The position numbers were made by a program, and so were the translations under genes. A stretch of 15,221 nt of DNA, from contig DASYZQ010000028.1 of the NCBI GenBank assembly GCA_035946175.1, forward strand, positions 1 through 15,221, given 5' to 3'. This DNA comes from DASYZQ01 sp035946175. GTDB taxonomy: Bacteria > Patescibacteriota > Saccharimonadia > Saccharimonadales > UBA4665. Positions 1 through 7,377 of this stretch are shown here, piece by piece (the first letter of the stretch is position 1; each line of letters opens with the position of its first letter). Below the pieces are notes generated by a model that saw only the letters and a program-made list of their open reading frames with translations, was not told the origin of the DNA and ran no database searches.

Positions 1-1
1 C

Positions 2-130
2 TTAAACTTCCAGACTAGCAACAAAACAACACAGGCCAAACTAAACAAGTACCTGGAGTTCTACAACACCAAACGAGTACACTTAAGCCTGCAGTACTGG
101 ACACCGATTCAAATGTTGCAAAGGTCTTGA
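2..130 (+). CDS. DDE transposase / integrase core, C-terminal fragment (5' end outside window)
   Basis: The open frame starting at base 2 runs 42 codons to a TGA at 128-130 and is cut by the window edge. The visible end contains KLNKYLEFYNTKRVHLSLQY followed by WTPIQMLQRS. The pattern of a short helix, FYN-x-x-R-x-H-x-x-L, then a T/S-P segment is the standard C-terminal end of rve-type (IS3/IS481-like) transposases, which move insertion sequences by a DDE mechanism. The catalytic residues lie upstream of the window. Whether the element is intact and which IS family it belongs to cannot be decided. No terminal inverted repeat can be named, because only one end is visible. It lies 67 bp upstream of a large surface-protein gene. 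Confidence 0.75.
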   Translation, partial: LNFQTSNKTTQAKLNKYLEFYNTKRVHLSLQYWTPIQMLQRS

Positions 131-182
131 GTTCTGTACGATTAAGATCGGCAGCCGCCAAAAGAAATTACTCCTTTGTGAC

Positions 183-190
183 GGAGAAGG
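183..190 (+). promoter_or_regulatory. Ribosome binding site for the 936-residue surface protein
   Basis: GGAGAAGG lies 7 nt before the ATG at 198. This supports 198 as the start even though the next in-frame ATG (282) would give a more conventional signal peptide. A second purine-rich site, GGAGGG at 245-250, precedes in-frame TTG codons at 255 and 258 and is an alternative initiation site. Confidence 0.5.
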
Positions 191-197
191 TTCTATT

Positions 198-3008
198 ATG
201 GTAACCCTTATGCTACACTACTTCTTACTTAGCATAACTGTTTTGGAGGGACGGTTGTTGTTTTTTTATAACTACAAAAAAATGAATCGGCGTACCCGTC
301 TAAGTTTACCTCATTCGGTCAGATGCCGCATAGCAAAACGTGGTGATCATCGTTTCGAGTTGGGACCCACCCTCGGGACAATGCTCATTGTAACGTTTGC
401 TATTGGCGGCTTCTTCTGCTCTGGTATAGCCCACGCCTCTACCGGTATAGAACCGTACCTCAGTTTCGAAGGTAAGGTAGTCACGTCAAGTGGTCAGAAT
501 ATAGCGGACGGTACCTACAATATGGAATTTCGGGTATACACAGGTTGTACAAATAACACTGGTACCGGCTGCTCGGTAACTTGGACAGAAGACTGGTTGA
601 ACACAGGCACGAACACCGGGGGCGTAACGTTCAGCAGCGGGACATTCCAGATTAACTTAGGTTCCCTCTGCCCCTTCAACGGTGGTAGTTGCACTCCAAG
701 TGGCGCTGCCGGCGGCAATACCAACACTGCTATAAACTGGAATACCTACCCCCTCTACATCTCTATGCAGGTTGGTAATAACCAAGCCTGCACCAACAGC
801 AACAATAACTTTACCACCAACTGCACTGGTGATGGTGTAATGAGCCCCTATATTTTATTAACTGCAACGCCATACGCGCTCAATTCGAACCTGCTTGGGG
901 GCCTGGGCGCGTCTGCTTTCGGGCAGCTGGCATCTTCGCAGACATGGACGGCTGCAAATACTTTCCAGAATACAGTTACATTGCAACCAACGACCAACGT
1001 CTCCAGTCTGATTGTCGAGCAAAACAGCTCGGGTTCTTTCGGGCAGGATGTCTTTGATGTCCAGGGATCTTCTGGGGGGACTAATAATTTTATCCAGGTT
1101 AGCTCTACGGCTGCAAATGCCGGAGCGGTTACTGTGCAGTCTCTCGGTTCCAATGCCCTCGGCTTACAAAGCGGCGGAACACTCAACGTTGACACTAATA
1201 ATGTAGCTAATACAATTCAGGTCGGTAATACGGCCAACGCCGTAGCCCAGATTATTAATATAGGTAACAATACGACCGCGAGCAGTACTGATACCATCAC
1301 AGTTGGCAGCTTAGTCGGTACCAGCGCAACGACGATTCAAGGTGGCACGAGCAGCTCGAGCGCAATCAGTCTGAGCACCGGTGTCGGCGGGGGGGCAACC
1401 GTATCGTCGGCGCAACCTGCTTCGGCTTCAGGAAATGGCACTAACGCTTCCACGGTCTTAACAGTAAGTGGTGCGGCCGGCGGCAATACATCTGGGACTA
1501 GCGGACAGCTAGCAGGCACAGGCGGTGGAATATCTCTGCAGGCAGGCAATGGCGGAACTGCCGGCTCGGGATCAACTAATGGTGCCGGCGGCAATATAAC
1601 ACTATCTGCCGGTGCAGCAGGTGCAGGAGCTGGCAGTTCGGGTGCAGCCGGTTCGGTTATTGTGAAAAATCAAAGTAACTCAACAACCGCTTTTCAGGTA
1701 CAAAACAGTGTCGGGAGTCCACTCTTTGTAGTCGACACTACCGACACGACGAATCTGTTGTCATATCCAGGCTTCGAGGTAGTGTCCGGCGGGGTCCCGA
1801 CTGGTTGGGCAAAAGTCGGCTCACCCACGACCTTTATCCAAAATACAAATAAATCTTTCGTCTACCATGGTCTGGGATCTTTGGAAATTGTGACAACGAC
1901 CTCGGGGCAAGGGGCAACAACCAGCTCATTCACCACGGCACCAATCAGTGGCTCAACCAATACCGTTTCGTTCTATGCCATGATGGGGAGCGGTACGCTT
2001 GCAGCCAATAACCTGACTGTCACCAGTACCGACGGAACGACCCACACCTGTATCGGATCCGCATCGACTACCCTCAATGCCAACGGCTTTCAGCGGGTTT
2101 CCTGTACGCTGCCCGCACTAACCGGAACCATGAGTGCACTGTCAATTACCCAGACTAATGCTGCCGCTGAAACCATATATATAGATGCCGTACAGCTTCA
2201 GAATGGCGGCAGTGTCAGCCCTTACAATCTAGGTGGGATACAATTGAGGGGTATTATCGAAAACCCGCTTACTCTGGAGTCATATTCAAATTCTACGGCT
2301 GCGTTTCAGATTCAAACCGCCAATGCCAGCCAGCAGCTCTTTTTAGCCGACAGCCTAAACAATCAGATAATAATCGGAAACGGCACGACCGGCGATACGA
2401 CAGGTGTGCTGCTGGTTTTAGACACGAAAACCAATGCCGGAGATCCAACCGAAGTGAACGGAGCTACTTACTATAATTCGAGTCTGAAACAATTTCGCTG
2501 CGGTGTTAACGGAGTTTGGGTCGACTGCGTTAATGGACAGGCCTATGAACTCGCAAGTGATCTAGGGGGAGCTGCTTCAACCTACACAGTCTCTTCGACA
2601 AAAACGCTTATTGCGCCTCTGTACATCCCGGGGCAAATCACTATCAACGATTTCTATATCAGTGTGACAACCGCTCTCGGTGCCACGGGTGACGTCGGGC
2701 TCTACAATTCAAGCGGTACACTTGTACTGGATGGCGGGTCGGGCAGCGTACCCAGTGGCACTACTGGTCTAGAAACCATTGCTCCAACTCAGACCGGATC
2801 TGCAAGAATAATAGAAGCTGGGCAGTACTATCTGGCTCTGTGTGTCAACTCCAGCACGGGTGCGGTATCCGCCGCCAACTACGGAGCAGCTGGCCTATAT
2901 CGCTATGGGGGATATACCAGCACAGGTGGTAGCGCACTAGCAGGCAGTATTACTCTATCTGGTATCACGACGCAAGCGACCATCGTTGAAATCGGCGTCA
3001 GCAATTAA
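198..3008 (+). CDS. Large secreted surface protein, tail-fibre/adhesin-like
   Basis: 936 residues, rich in Ser, Thr, Gly and Asn. A basic stretch and a hydrophobic segment (about 57-78) end in AHA (78-80), a plausible signal-peptidase site, so the product is probably exported. The mature part starts with a domain (about 84-230) containing FEGKVV, YNMEFRVYTG and TPYALN motifs. A three-times repeated unit of the type NS-T-AFQ-V-Q...LF-V-D follows (about 270-290, 492-515, 697-728), with a Gly/Ser/Ala low-complexity stretch at 395-488. Residues 518-670 (YPGFEV...GWAKV) resemble a jelly-roll carbohydrate-binding fold. A GATYYNSSLKQFRCGVNGVW segment (755-774) and a beta-rich C-terminal domain end the protein. 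From memory such mosaics are common in CPR genomes and resemble phage tail fibres. A role in attachment is inferred. The start is uncertain: 198 has a good RBS, but ATG 282 gives a cleaner signal peptide. Confidence 0.75.
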   Translation: MVTLMLHYFLLSITVLEGRLLFFYNYKKMNRRTRLSLPHSVRCRIAKRGDHRFELGPTLGTMLIVTFAIGGFFCSGIAHASTGIEPYLSFEGKVVTSSGQNIADGTYNMEFRVYTGCTNNTGTGCSVTWTEDWLNTGTNTGGVTFSSGTFQINLGSLCPFNGGSCTPSGAAGGNTNTAINWNTYPLYISMQVGNNQACTNSNNNFTTNCTGDGVMSPYILLTATPYALNSNLLGGLGASAFGQLASSQTWTAANTFQNTVTLQPTTNVSSLIVEQNSSGSFGQDVFDVQGSSGGTNNFIQVSSTAANAGAVTVQSLGSNALGLQSGGTLNVDTNNVANTIQVGNTANAVAQIINIGNNTTASSTDTITVGSLVGTSATTIQGGTSSSSAISLSTGVGGGATVSSAQPASASGNGTNASTVLTVSGAAGGNTSGTSGQLAGTGGGISLQAGNGGTAGSGSTNGAGGNITLSAGAAGAGAGSSGAAGSVIVKNQSNSTTAFQVQNSVGSPLFVVDTTDTTNLLSYPGFEVVSGGVPTGWAKVGSPTTFIQNTNKSFVYHGLGSLEIVTTTSGQGATTSSFTTAPISGSTNTVSFYAMMGSGTLAANNLTVTSTDGTTHTCIGSASTTLNANGFQRVSCTLPALTGTMSALSITQTNAAAETIYIDAVQLQNGGSVSPYNLGGIQLRGIIENPLTLESYSNSTAAFQIQTANASQQLFLADSLNNQIIIGNGTTGDTTGVLLVLDTKTNAGDPTEVNGATYYNSSLKQFRCGVNGVWVDCVNGQAYELASDLGGAASTYTVSSTKTLIAPLYIPGQITINDFYISVTTALGATGDVGLYNSSGTLVLDGGSGSVPSGTTGLETIAPTQTGSARIIEAGQYYLALCVNSSTGAVSAANYGAAGLYRYGGYTSTGGSALAGSITLSGITTQATIVEIGVSN

Positions 3009-3022
3009 TGCAACGACGCGGT

Positions 3023-3535
3023 TTAGGGCGAAGGCAAGGAGCGCAGGTTGGCCATCATAGCCCGTATAACATCCGACGATACGCCCTTGCTGCCTGATAT
3101 TGTGATGAGGGTGGTGTTATTCATAACAATACCCATAGATTGACCAAGGCTGTGGCCTAAGGCGGCATCCCCCGCCGGAACGTGAAAATGGGTAAAGCCG
3201 ACCAGATGACTAAGATCTGGGGGTGCATTAGGAATCGACTGCTCGCTGATTTTTACATTATTACTACCACTTACCAATACAAATATGACAAGGCCGTTAC
3301 TGGTAATAACGGAATTTTTCTCAAAGTTATACGTTTTCGGGAGGAGTTTCGGATAGTACAAGGTATAGCCAGTAGTCCGAGCAGTCTGTGTCAGCGCGGA
3401 TGGCGTTTGCTGTGTCTCTGAGGTCAAGAAGACGACCACTATGCCAGCCATAGCAAGCAGAACAGCAGCCAAAATGCCTATCTTCAGCAAAAGCAGGTGC
3501 GTTTTGACACGACCCGTTGATCTGTCGTCATACAT
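3023..3535 (-). CDS. Small membrane-anchored protein of unknown function
   Basis: 170 residues. A short basic N-terminus is followed by one strongly hydrophobic segment (about 14-37). The rest (about 40-170) should be outside the cell if the N-terminus is cytoplasmic. The exported part is beta-rich with GYTLYYPKLLPKTY near 56-69 and GQSMGIVMNNTTLITISGSK near 131-150. This layout resembles DUF4367-like sensor or anti-sigma-type extracellular domains, but the similarity is weak and no function is assigned. The stop lies 14 bp from the stop of the convergent surface-protein gene, and the gene is divergent from the one at 3650, with 114 bp between their starts. No clear ribosome binding site precedes the ATG. 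Confidence 0.7.
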   Translation of the reverse strand: MYDDRSTGRVKTHLLLLKIGILAAVLLAMAGIVVVFLTSETQQTPSALTQTARTTGYTLYYPKLLPKTYNFEKNSVITSNGLVIFVLVSGSNNVKISEQSIPNAPPDLSHLVGFTHFHVPAGDAALGHSLGQSMGIVMNNTTLITISGSKGVSSDVIRAMMANLRSLPSP

Positions 3536-3649
3536 AGGCTACTACTGTAGCCCGAGATAGGTTACTATGCAAATAATAATATGGTAATTTTTCCTAAATA
3601 GTACTTTAAATAATGGTACACTTAGTAGTAAAGAATCCTTTCCGCGTCC

Positions 3650-5095
3650 ATGAAAAAACATAAAAATTCCAGGAAATTATTGCCAGCCCATCGACGCTCG
3701 GCCCAATATGTCGCGTTAAAACGTCGCGTACGTCGGGAACGGCCTATACATAAGCGCCTCGCGCTGCACCCGATCAATATACTAGCTGTGCTATGCATCG
3801 GCGTACTACTGATAGCTTTGACTATTCAAGCAATCGCCGATTCCTATGTTGTTACGGCGGTTGTGCCAGCACCTCCCCTGACGAGTCCAGCGATCATTAC
3901 CAGCCCAGCCAATAATACTCAGCTCCAAACCCAAAGCATCACTGTTAGTGGCACTTGCCCGAGCAATTCCTACGTCAATCTGAATGATAACAGCAATTTC
4001 ATGGGAACAAGCGCCTGCAGTAGTGGCAGCTTCCAGGTTTCCCTTGTCCTAAGTCAGGGCACTAACCAGCTGGTCGCCCAGGACTATAATGTCACCAACC
4101 AGCCAGGTCCAACCTCATCGCCGGTCAGTATCACATATTCGCCACCTTCACCGGTGACAACACCAGCCATACAACCGACACCTGTACCAACCACCTTAGA
4201 GACATTACAACTGGACAATACAATTCCATTCACGCAGGCACAGATACCAATTGTCAGTGATCAGCCGACATTCTCAGGTATCGCTCCGCCTTATTCGTCG
4301 ATCACGGTTGTGGTGCACTCGGCCGACTTTACGTGCACAACCACCGCCAACGCGGTGGGCTACTGGAGCTGTACAATGCGTGATATTTTGCCAGCCAATC
4401 TGCATACCGTGATCGTTACAGCCAGAACGCTCAGCAATCAAATTCTTACAATGCAGTTCACCATCAGGGCGGTAGAAGCCATGCCACCCCCACCGCCGAC
4501 TACCAATATGCCATTCAGGATTTTATCCAGTTATATATACGCCGTTTATAACGTAGGCCAAACAACAAACTATACCCTAGCTCTACAAGGTGGTAATCCG
4601 CCGTATGCCGTGACTGTTGATTGGGGTGATAGTAGTACTTCAACCTATCAGAAGCTATCTGCAGGGCCGGTTGGTATACAGCATATCTACAAGTGGATCA
4701 AAACAGCGCTCGGCGTGGATACCATAAAAATCCAGGCGATGGATGCAACCGGCAACGTCACGACATTGCAATTTATAGCCATACTCCGTAATCCAGCATG
4801 CGGCAGCCCATCGTCAACCTCAAATGACTTTTCGGGCAAGGCGCCCGCATCGTCGCTGAACTCGACACAGCGCCGATTGGGTTGCCAAGGAACTGTGGCC
4901 ACGGCCTCTAGCGGTGGTGGCATAGGGAAAGCTTTTGGCGCATTGCGGTCATGGCTTTGGTTCATCTGGCCAGGATACGTGGTTGTCGTGCTACTGGTAT
5001 TCAGCTTCTGGCTAGGAGAACGTCAAGAGTTCCTGCAGCTGGCAAGCAAGGCACGGCTAAAACGTCATCACACACTGAGACATAGGCAAGTCTAA
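3650..5095 (+). CDS. Two-membrane-segment surface protein with Ig-like and PKD-like domains
   Basis: 481 residues. The first 40 are very basic (KRRVRRERPIHKR), then a membrane segment (about 42-63). An Ig-like unit follows (about 80-165: ITSPANNTQL, SITVSGTCPS, FQVSLVLSQGTNQLVAQDYN), a Pro/Thr linker, and a second Ig-like unit (about 186-273). A PKD-like domain with the typical VDWGDSS core (323-329) and HIYK strand covers about 288-380. A Gly/Ser linker leads to a second membrane segment (about 433-454) and a basic C-terminal tail. The expected topology is both ends inside and a large extracellular loop between. I infer a cell-surface binding or structural role. No catalytic motif is visible. 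The ATG at 3650 is chosen because the basic region begins there; its ribosome binding site is weak. Confidence 0.75.
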   Translation: MKKHKNSRKLLPAHRRSAQYVALKRRVRRERPIHKRLALHPINILAVLCIGVLLIALTIQAIADSYVVTAVVPAPPLTSPAIITSPANNTQLQTQSITVSGTCPSNSYVNLNDNSNFMGTSACSSGSFQVSLVLSQGTNQLVAQDYNVTNQPGPTSSPVSITYSPPSPVTTPAIQPTPVPTTLETLQLDNTIPFTQAQIPIVSDQPTFSGIAPPYSSITVVVHSADFTCTTTANAVGYWSCTMRDILPANLHTVIVTARTLSNQILTMQFTIRAVEAMPPPPPTTNMPFRILSSYIYAVYNVGQTTNYTLALQGGNPPYAVTVDWGDSSTSTYQKLSAGPVGIQHIYKWIKTALGVDTIKIQAMDATGNVTTLQFIAILRNPACGSPSSTSNDFSGKAPASSLNSTQRRLGCQGTVATASSGGGIGKAFGALRSWLWFIWPGYVVVVLLVFSFWLGERQEFLQLASKARLKRHHTLRHRQV

Positions 5096-5128
5096 AGATA
5101 GATTGCACGTAGCTCCAAGTGATAGTCT

Positions 5129-5155
5129 ATAGCGAAAGGCCATTTTAGGCGCTAT
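5129..5155. terminator. Possible bidirectional terminator hairpin between convergent genes
   Basis: ATAGCG (5129-5134) and CGCTAT (5150-5155) form a 6-bp stem around a 15-nt loop in the 63-bp gap between two convergent stop codons. There is no clean T run on either side, so this is only a candidate. Confidence 0.3.
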
Positions 5156-5158
5156 TAC

Positions 5159-6121
5159 TCAGCGAAATAAGCGTAACCGCCGCTGGACAACTATAAAGGC
5201 CAACACCCCGGGGATAATCGGAAGCCAGTAGGTCAGCAGCCGATACAGTAGTGCAGCGGCCAATGCAGGGCTACCGCTCACACCATAACCCAAGAAACCA
5301 GCGAACAAACCTGCCTCTGTTCCTATTAGGCCGCCTGGAGTTGGCGTTGCCGTACCGACAGCTGAGCCGGCTGTAAATATCACCAAAATCCGCGCAAATG
5401 ATAAATCAATACCAAGCGCACGAGCCGAGCACCACAGGACACTGACATACAAAAAAGTGAGCAACAGGGAATCGCCCAGCGCTAGCACTAACCGCCATGG
5501 GTGTTGCCGGTAGTCTAGAAATTCATCAATAACATGACGTGTGCCCCGAATAATCCTAGGGCGGAGCTCTCCGATGGTCAACAAACCCCCAATACAGAGG
5601 GCCAAGACAAACAAAGCAATAGCCAGAGACTGGACATCGTAAGTAGGATGCAACCCGATGAACGACACGTTGGCAAATACAATAACAACACCGAACAAAC
5701 CAAAATGACCAATAATACCTATAAAATCATCCATGCCGACTACACTGACGGCCTCAGCAGTCGTATGTTGCTGAGTGCGAAGATACTGAGCAATTAAGCC
5801 CATACCGCCAAGTCCGGCTGGCAATAAGCGATTAGAAAAACCGCTGGCTGCCTGTACGAGCAAGGTTCGTGCGTAATGAAGTCGATGTTTGCTCAATAGT
5901 TGGTACATAACCGCTGCCACAAGAAAGGTAATAGACGTTATACCAATACCGCCGAATACATAAGAAACGTGGGCATGTGTGAGGCTATGAAGACTTGCGG
6001 ACAGCCCTTTGATCTGTGGCACCAATACGTACAGAAAAACGAGGCAAAGCGCCAAAACCCCGGCGCGACGCCAGGAAAAGAATGATGTTTTTGGTGACGT
6101 ATTCTGCCGCTTCATGGCCAT
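5159..6121 (-). CDS. UPF0104 / lysylphosphatidylglycerol synthase-type integral membrane protein
   Basis: 320 residues with about eight hydrophobic segments and short loops. Two conserved family motifs are visible: RLLPAGLGGMGLIAQYL (98-114) and PTPGGLIGTEAGL (260-272), the latter matching the TPGG-(x)-G-x-EA signature of Pfam LPG_synthase_TM (UPF0104, the MprF flippase domain and AglD-like proteins). The soluble aminoacyl-transferase domain of MprF is absent, so this is the stand-alone membrane form, usually linked to lipid or polyprenol-linked sugar translocation. The substrate cannot be told from sequence. The gene is convergent with the 481-residue protein. The start could be 6121 or the second Met codon at 6115; neither has a convincing ribosome binding site. 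A TATACT -10-like hexamer lies 14 nt upstream of the start. Confidence 0.8.
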   Translation of the reverse strand: MAMKRQNTSPKTSFFSWRRAGVLALCLVFLYVLVPQIKGLSASLHSLTHAHVSYVFGGIGITSITFLVAAVMYQLLSKHRLHYARTLLVQAASGFSNRLLPAGLGGMGLIAQYLRTQQHTTAEAVSVVGMDDFIGIIGHFGLFGVVIVFANVSFIGLHPTYDVQSLAIALFVLALCIGGLLTIGELRPRIIRGTRHVIDEFLDYRQHPWRLVLALGDSLLLTFLYVSVLWCSARALGIDLSFARILVIFTAGSAVGTATPTPGGLIGTEAGLFAGFLGYGVSGSPALAAALLYRLLTYWLPIIPGVLAFIVVQRRLRLFR

Positions 6122-6208
6122 AGAATTACACTATCAGTATACGCTGTTGAGCTGAGTCAGGCACTTTATCAGGAGTCATAGATTAATCATCCGTTACCAT
6201 AAGTGGAA

Positions 6209-6220
6209 CATGATATCATG
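6209..6220. promoter_or_regulatory. Perfect 12-bp palindrome upstream of the 105-residue gene (possible operator)
   Basis: CATGATATCATG is a perfect palindrome about 15 nt before the ribosome binding site of the gene at 6249. It contains TATCAT (6214-6219), which could serve as a -10 hexamer, so a dimeric regulator bound here would overlap the promoter. No convincing -35 is seen. Confidence 0.35.
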
Positions 6221-6248
6221 ATGGTGAGCATAGCAAGGAGGATCTACG

Positions 6249-6566
6249 GTGACTGATACGTCTAGCCAATATGTTGGAGACTATAAGCCAGAAGGGCCAT
6301 TACCTAGTTGGCCGGTTGGCAATAGCAATGGGACCATAGAAGAATCTGATTACGGCAAAAGATTGGATTATCGACTTGTCGATGCGGGGAGATCGCTAGA
6401 TAAGACCGTGGCCAAGATCTCAAGCCAGGCACAGGGTCAACAATTTCGGGCACTCAAGGATTCTATAGCTCAAATCAAACGCAACACAAATCCATACACA
6501 AAGGTTGATGACGTTATCACATTAGAGAAGAAGGTTAGGCAATTTGCTAAAAGCGTTGATGCATAG
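6249..6566 (+). CDS. Small soluble protein of unknown function
   Basis: 105 residues, GTG start. AAGGAGG at 6235-6241 with a 7-nt spacer is one of the best ribosome binding sites in the window and fixes this start. The N-terminal 40 residues are polar with a Pro/Gly-rich stretch (PEGPLPSWPVGN). The C-terminal 60 residues look alpha-helical and charged (VDDVITLEKKVRQFAKSVDA at the end). There is no signal peptide or membrane segment, so the product should be cytoplasmic. I do not recognise the family. It is transcribed alone and is convergent with the 22-residue-repeat gene. A strong RBS on a small solo gene suggests efficient translation, but that is inference. Confidence 0.7.
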   Translation: MTDTSSQYVGDYKPEGPLPSWPVGNSNGTIEESDYGKRLDYRLVDAGRSLDKTVAKISSQAQGQQFRALKDSIAQIKRNTNPYTKVDDVITLEKKVRQFAKSVDA

Positions 6567-6601
6567 GTTATAAGGCGGCCTCAGTAAGATTGACTTTTCA
6601 T
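6567..6601. repeat. Partial copy of the 3' part of the glutamate dehydrogenase gene (direct repeat, copy 1)
   Basis: Bases 6575-6594 are identical to 7430-7449, 20 of 20, in the same orientation. Similarity continues on both sides with small differences (6567-6601 against about 7422-7457). Copy 2 encodes VNLTEAA, residues 385-391 of the dehydrogenase. Read on the minus strand, copy 1 still gives KVNLTEAAL and then a stop. It lies just after the stop of the 105-residue gene, in non-coding sequence. Confidence 0.7.
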
Positions 6602-6657
6602 ACCTAGCCTTCTATGGTTATTTCCCGTCGATAGTCGCAACTTCGGAGTAAACGGTG

Positions 6658-7227
6658 CTATCTTGAAGTGTGATGCCCCTTAATTGCAGCCTCAATGACG
6701 TCACGTGGCAACTTAACAGACTCAAGCAACGCGTCGCGTACTTTTCCGACGGCATCACCACCAACGTCACCGGCCGCATCGAGTACACCGCCGACCGCTG
6801 CTTCAGCTGCGTTGGATGAATCTGCACCGATCTCACCAACAGCTTTGATCGTCCCTTCTACTGTGGAGACAGCCACCATCCCGATATCGCCACCGGTTTC
6901 ACTCGTAGCCGTGATGACGCCTTTGGCTGCGGCTCTCGTAGCCGTGATGACATCCCCGCCGACTTGGCTGACACCTGTAATCGCGCCATGCATGATTTCC
7001 TGTGCGGCATCGGTCAAAGAAGTGCCGACTTGGCTGGCTCCATGGATTGCGCCGCTGGCCACCGACGCCACGCTCTCAACCCCAGCAGAAGATACTTCGC
7101 CCGTACCCTGAAGGACATTGATAACTTGATGTTTTACGGTACCAGTCAGTGCACTCATAATATCGTCTGTACCTTTGATAGCTGCAACCACAGCATCAGT
7201 TGTTTCAGTTATGATTTCTTTTAGCAT
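6658..7227 (-). CDS. Protein of six tandem 22-residue (2 x 11) helical repeats
   Basis: 189 residues, rich in Ala, Gly, Val, Thr and Asp. Six back-to-back units of exactly 22 residues fill positions 37-168, starting at N37, G59, G81, G103, G125 and G147. The rough consensus is G-(A/V)-I-x-x-x-(S/G)-(Q/E/D)-V-G-G-D-(x)10. Some units show an 11-residue sub-period: VITAT recurs at 93-97 and 104-108, and the DNA repeats CTCGTAGCCGTGATGAC at 6902-6918 and 6935-6951, 33 nt apart. There is no signal peptide or true membrane span. 11/22-residue periods are typical of amphipathic-helix proteins such as apolipoproteins, synuclein and LEA proteins, so a membrane-surface or stress-protection role is possible but unproven. 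AGGGGG lies 4 nt before the ATG. I do not recognise a named family. Confidence 0.75.
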   Translation of the reverse strand: MLKEIITETTDAVVAAIKGTDDIMSALTGTVKHQVINVLQGTGEVSSAGVESVASVASGAIHGASQVGTSLTDAAQEIMHGAITGVSQVGGDVITATRAAAKGVITATSETGGDIGMVAVSTVEGTIKAVGEIGADSSNAAEAAVGGVLDAAGDVGGDAVGKVRDALLESVKLPRDVIEAAIKGHHTSR

Positions 7228-7255
7228 GTGACCCCCTTTTTTTACGTATCCTTCT

Positions 7256-7284
7256 AATTTAACTGGTTTTTCACATACTCACAA
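7256..7284 (-). promoter_or_regulatory. Candidate promoter of the 22-residue-repeat gene
   Basis: On the minus strand, TTGTGA (7279-7284) and TAAATT (7256-7261) are separated by 17 nt. Each matches four of six consensus bases. The predicted leader would be about 20 nt and include the AGGGGG ribosome binding site. Confidence 0.3.
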
Positions 7285-7331
7285 CCTCAAGCATAAGCAA
7301 TCCGGCAATAATAGGGCTATTTGCTCAATAT

Positions 7332-7348
7332 GGGCGGTCTCCGAGCCC
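7332..7348 (-). terminator. GC-rich hairpin after glutamate dehydrogenase
   Basis: GGGC/GCCC with an inner GG/CC pair (bulge of two) forms a small hairpin about 30 nt after the gdh stop. It lacks a T run, so termination here is doubtful. Confidence 0.2.
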
Positions 7349-7377
7349 CTTAACTATATATCTGGGTTAGTGCCTAG

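Noticed and set aside
6902..6951. Pair of 17-bp repeats 33 nt apart, considered as a CRISPR-like array
   Set aside because: Only two copies, in frame with codons; they come from the 11-residue protein repeat.
6695..7111. 138-codon plus-strand frame, Pro/Thr/Ser-rich
   Set aside because: It is the antisense reading of the 22-residue-repeat gene; its repetitiveness is inherited from the real gene.
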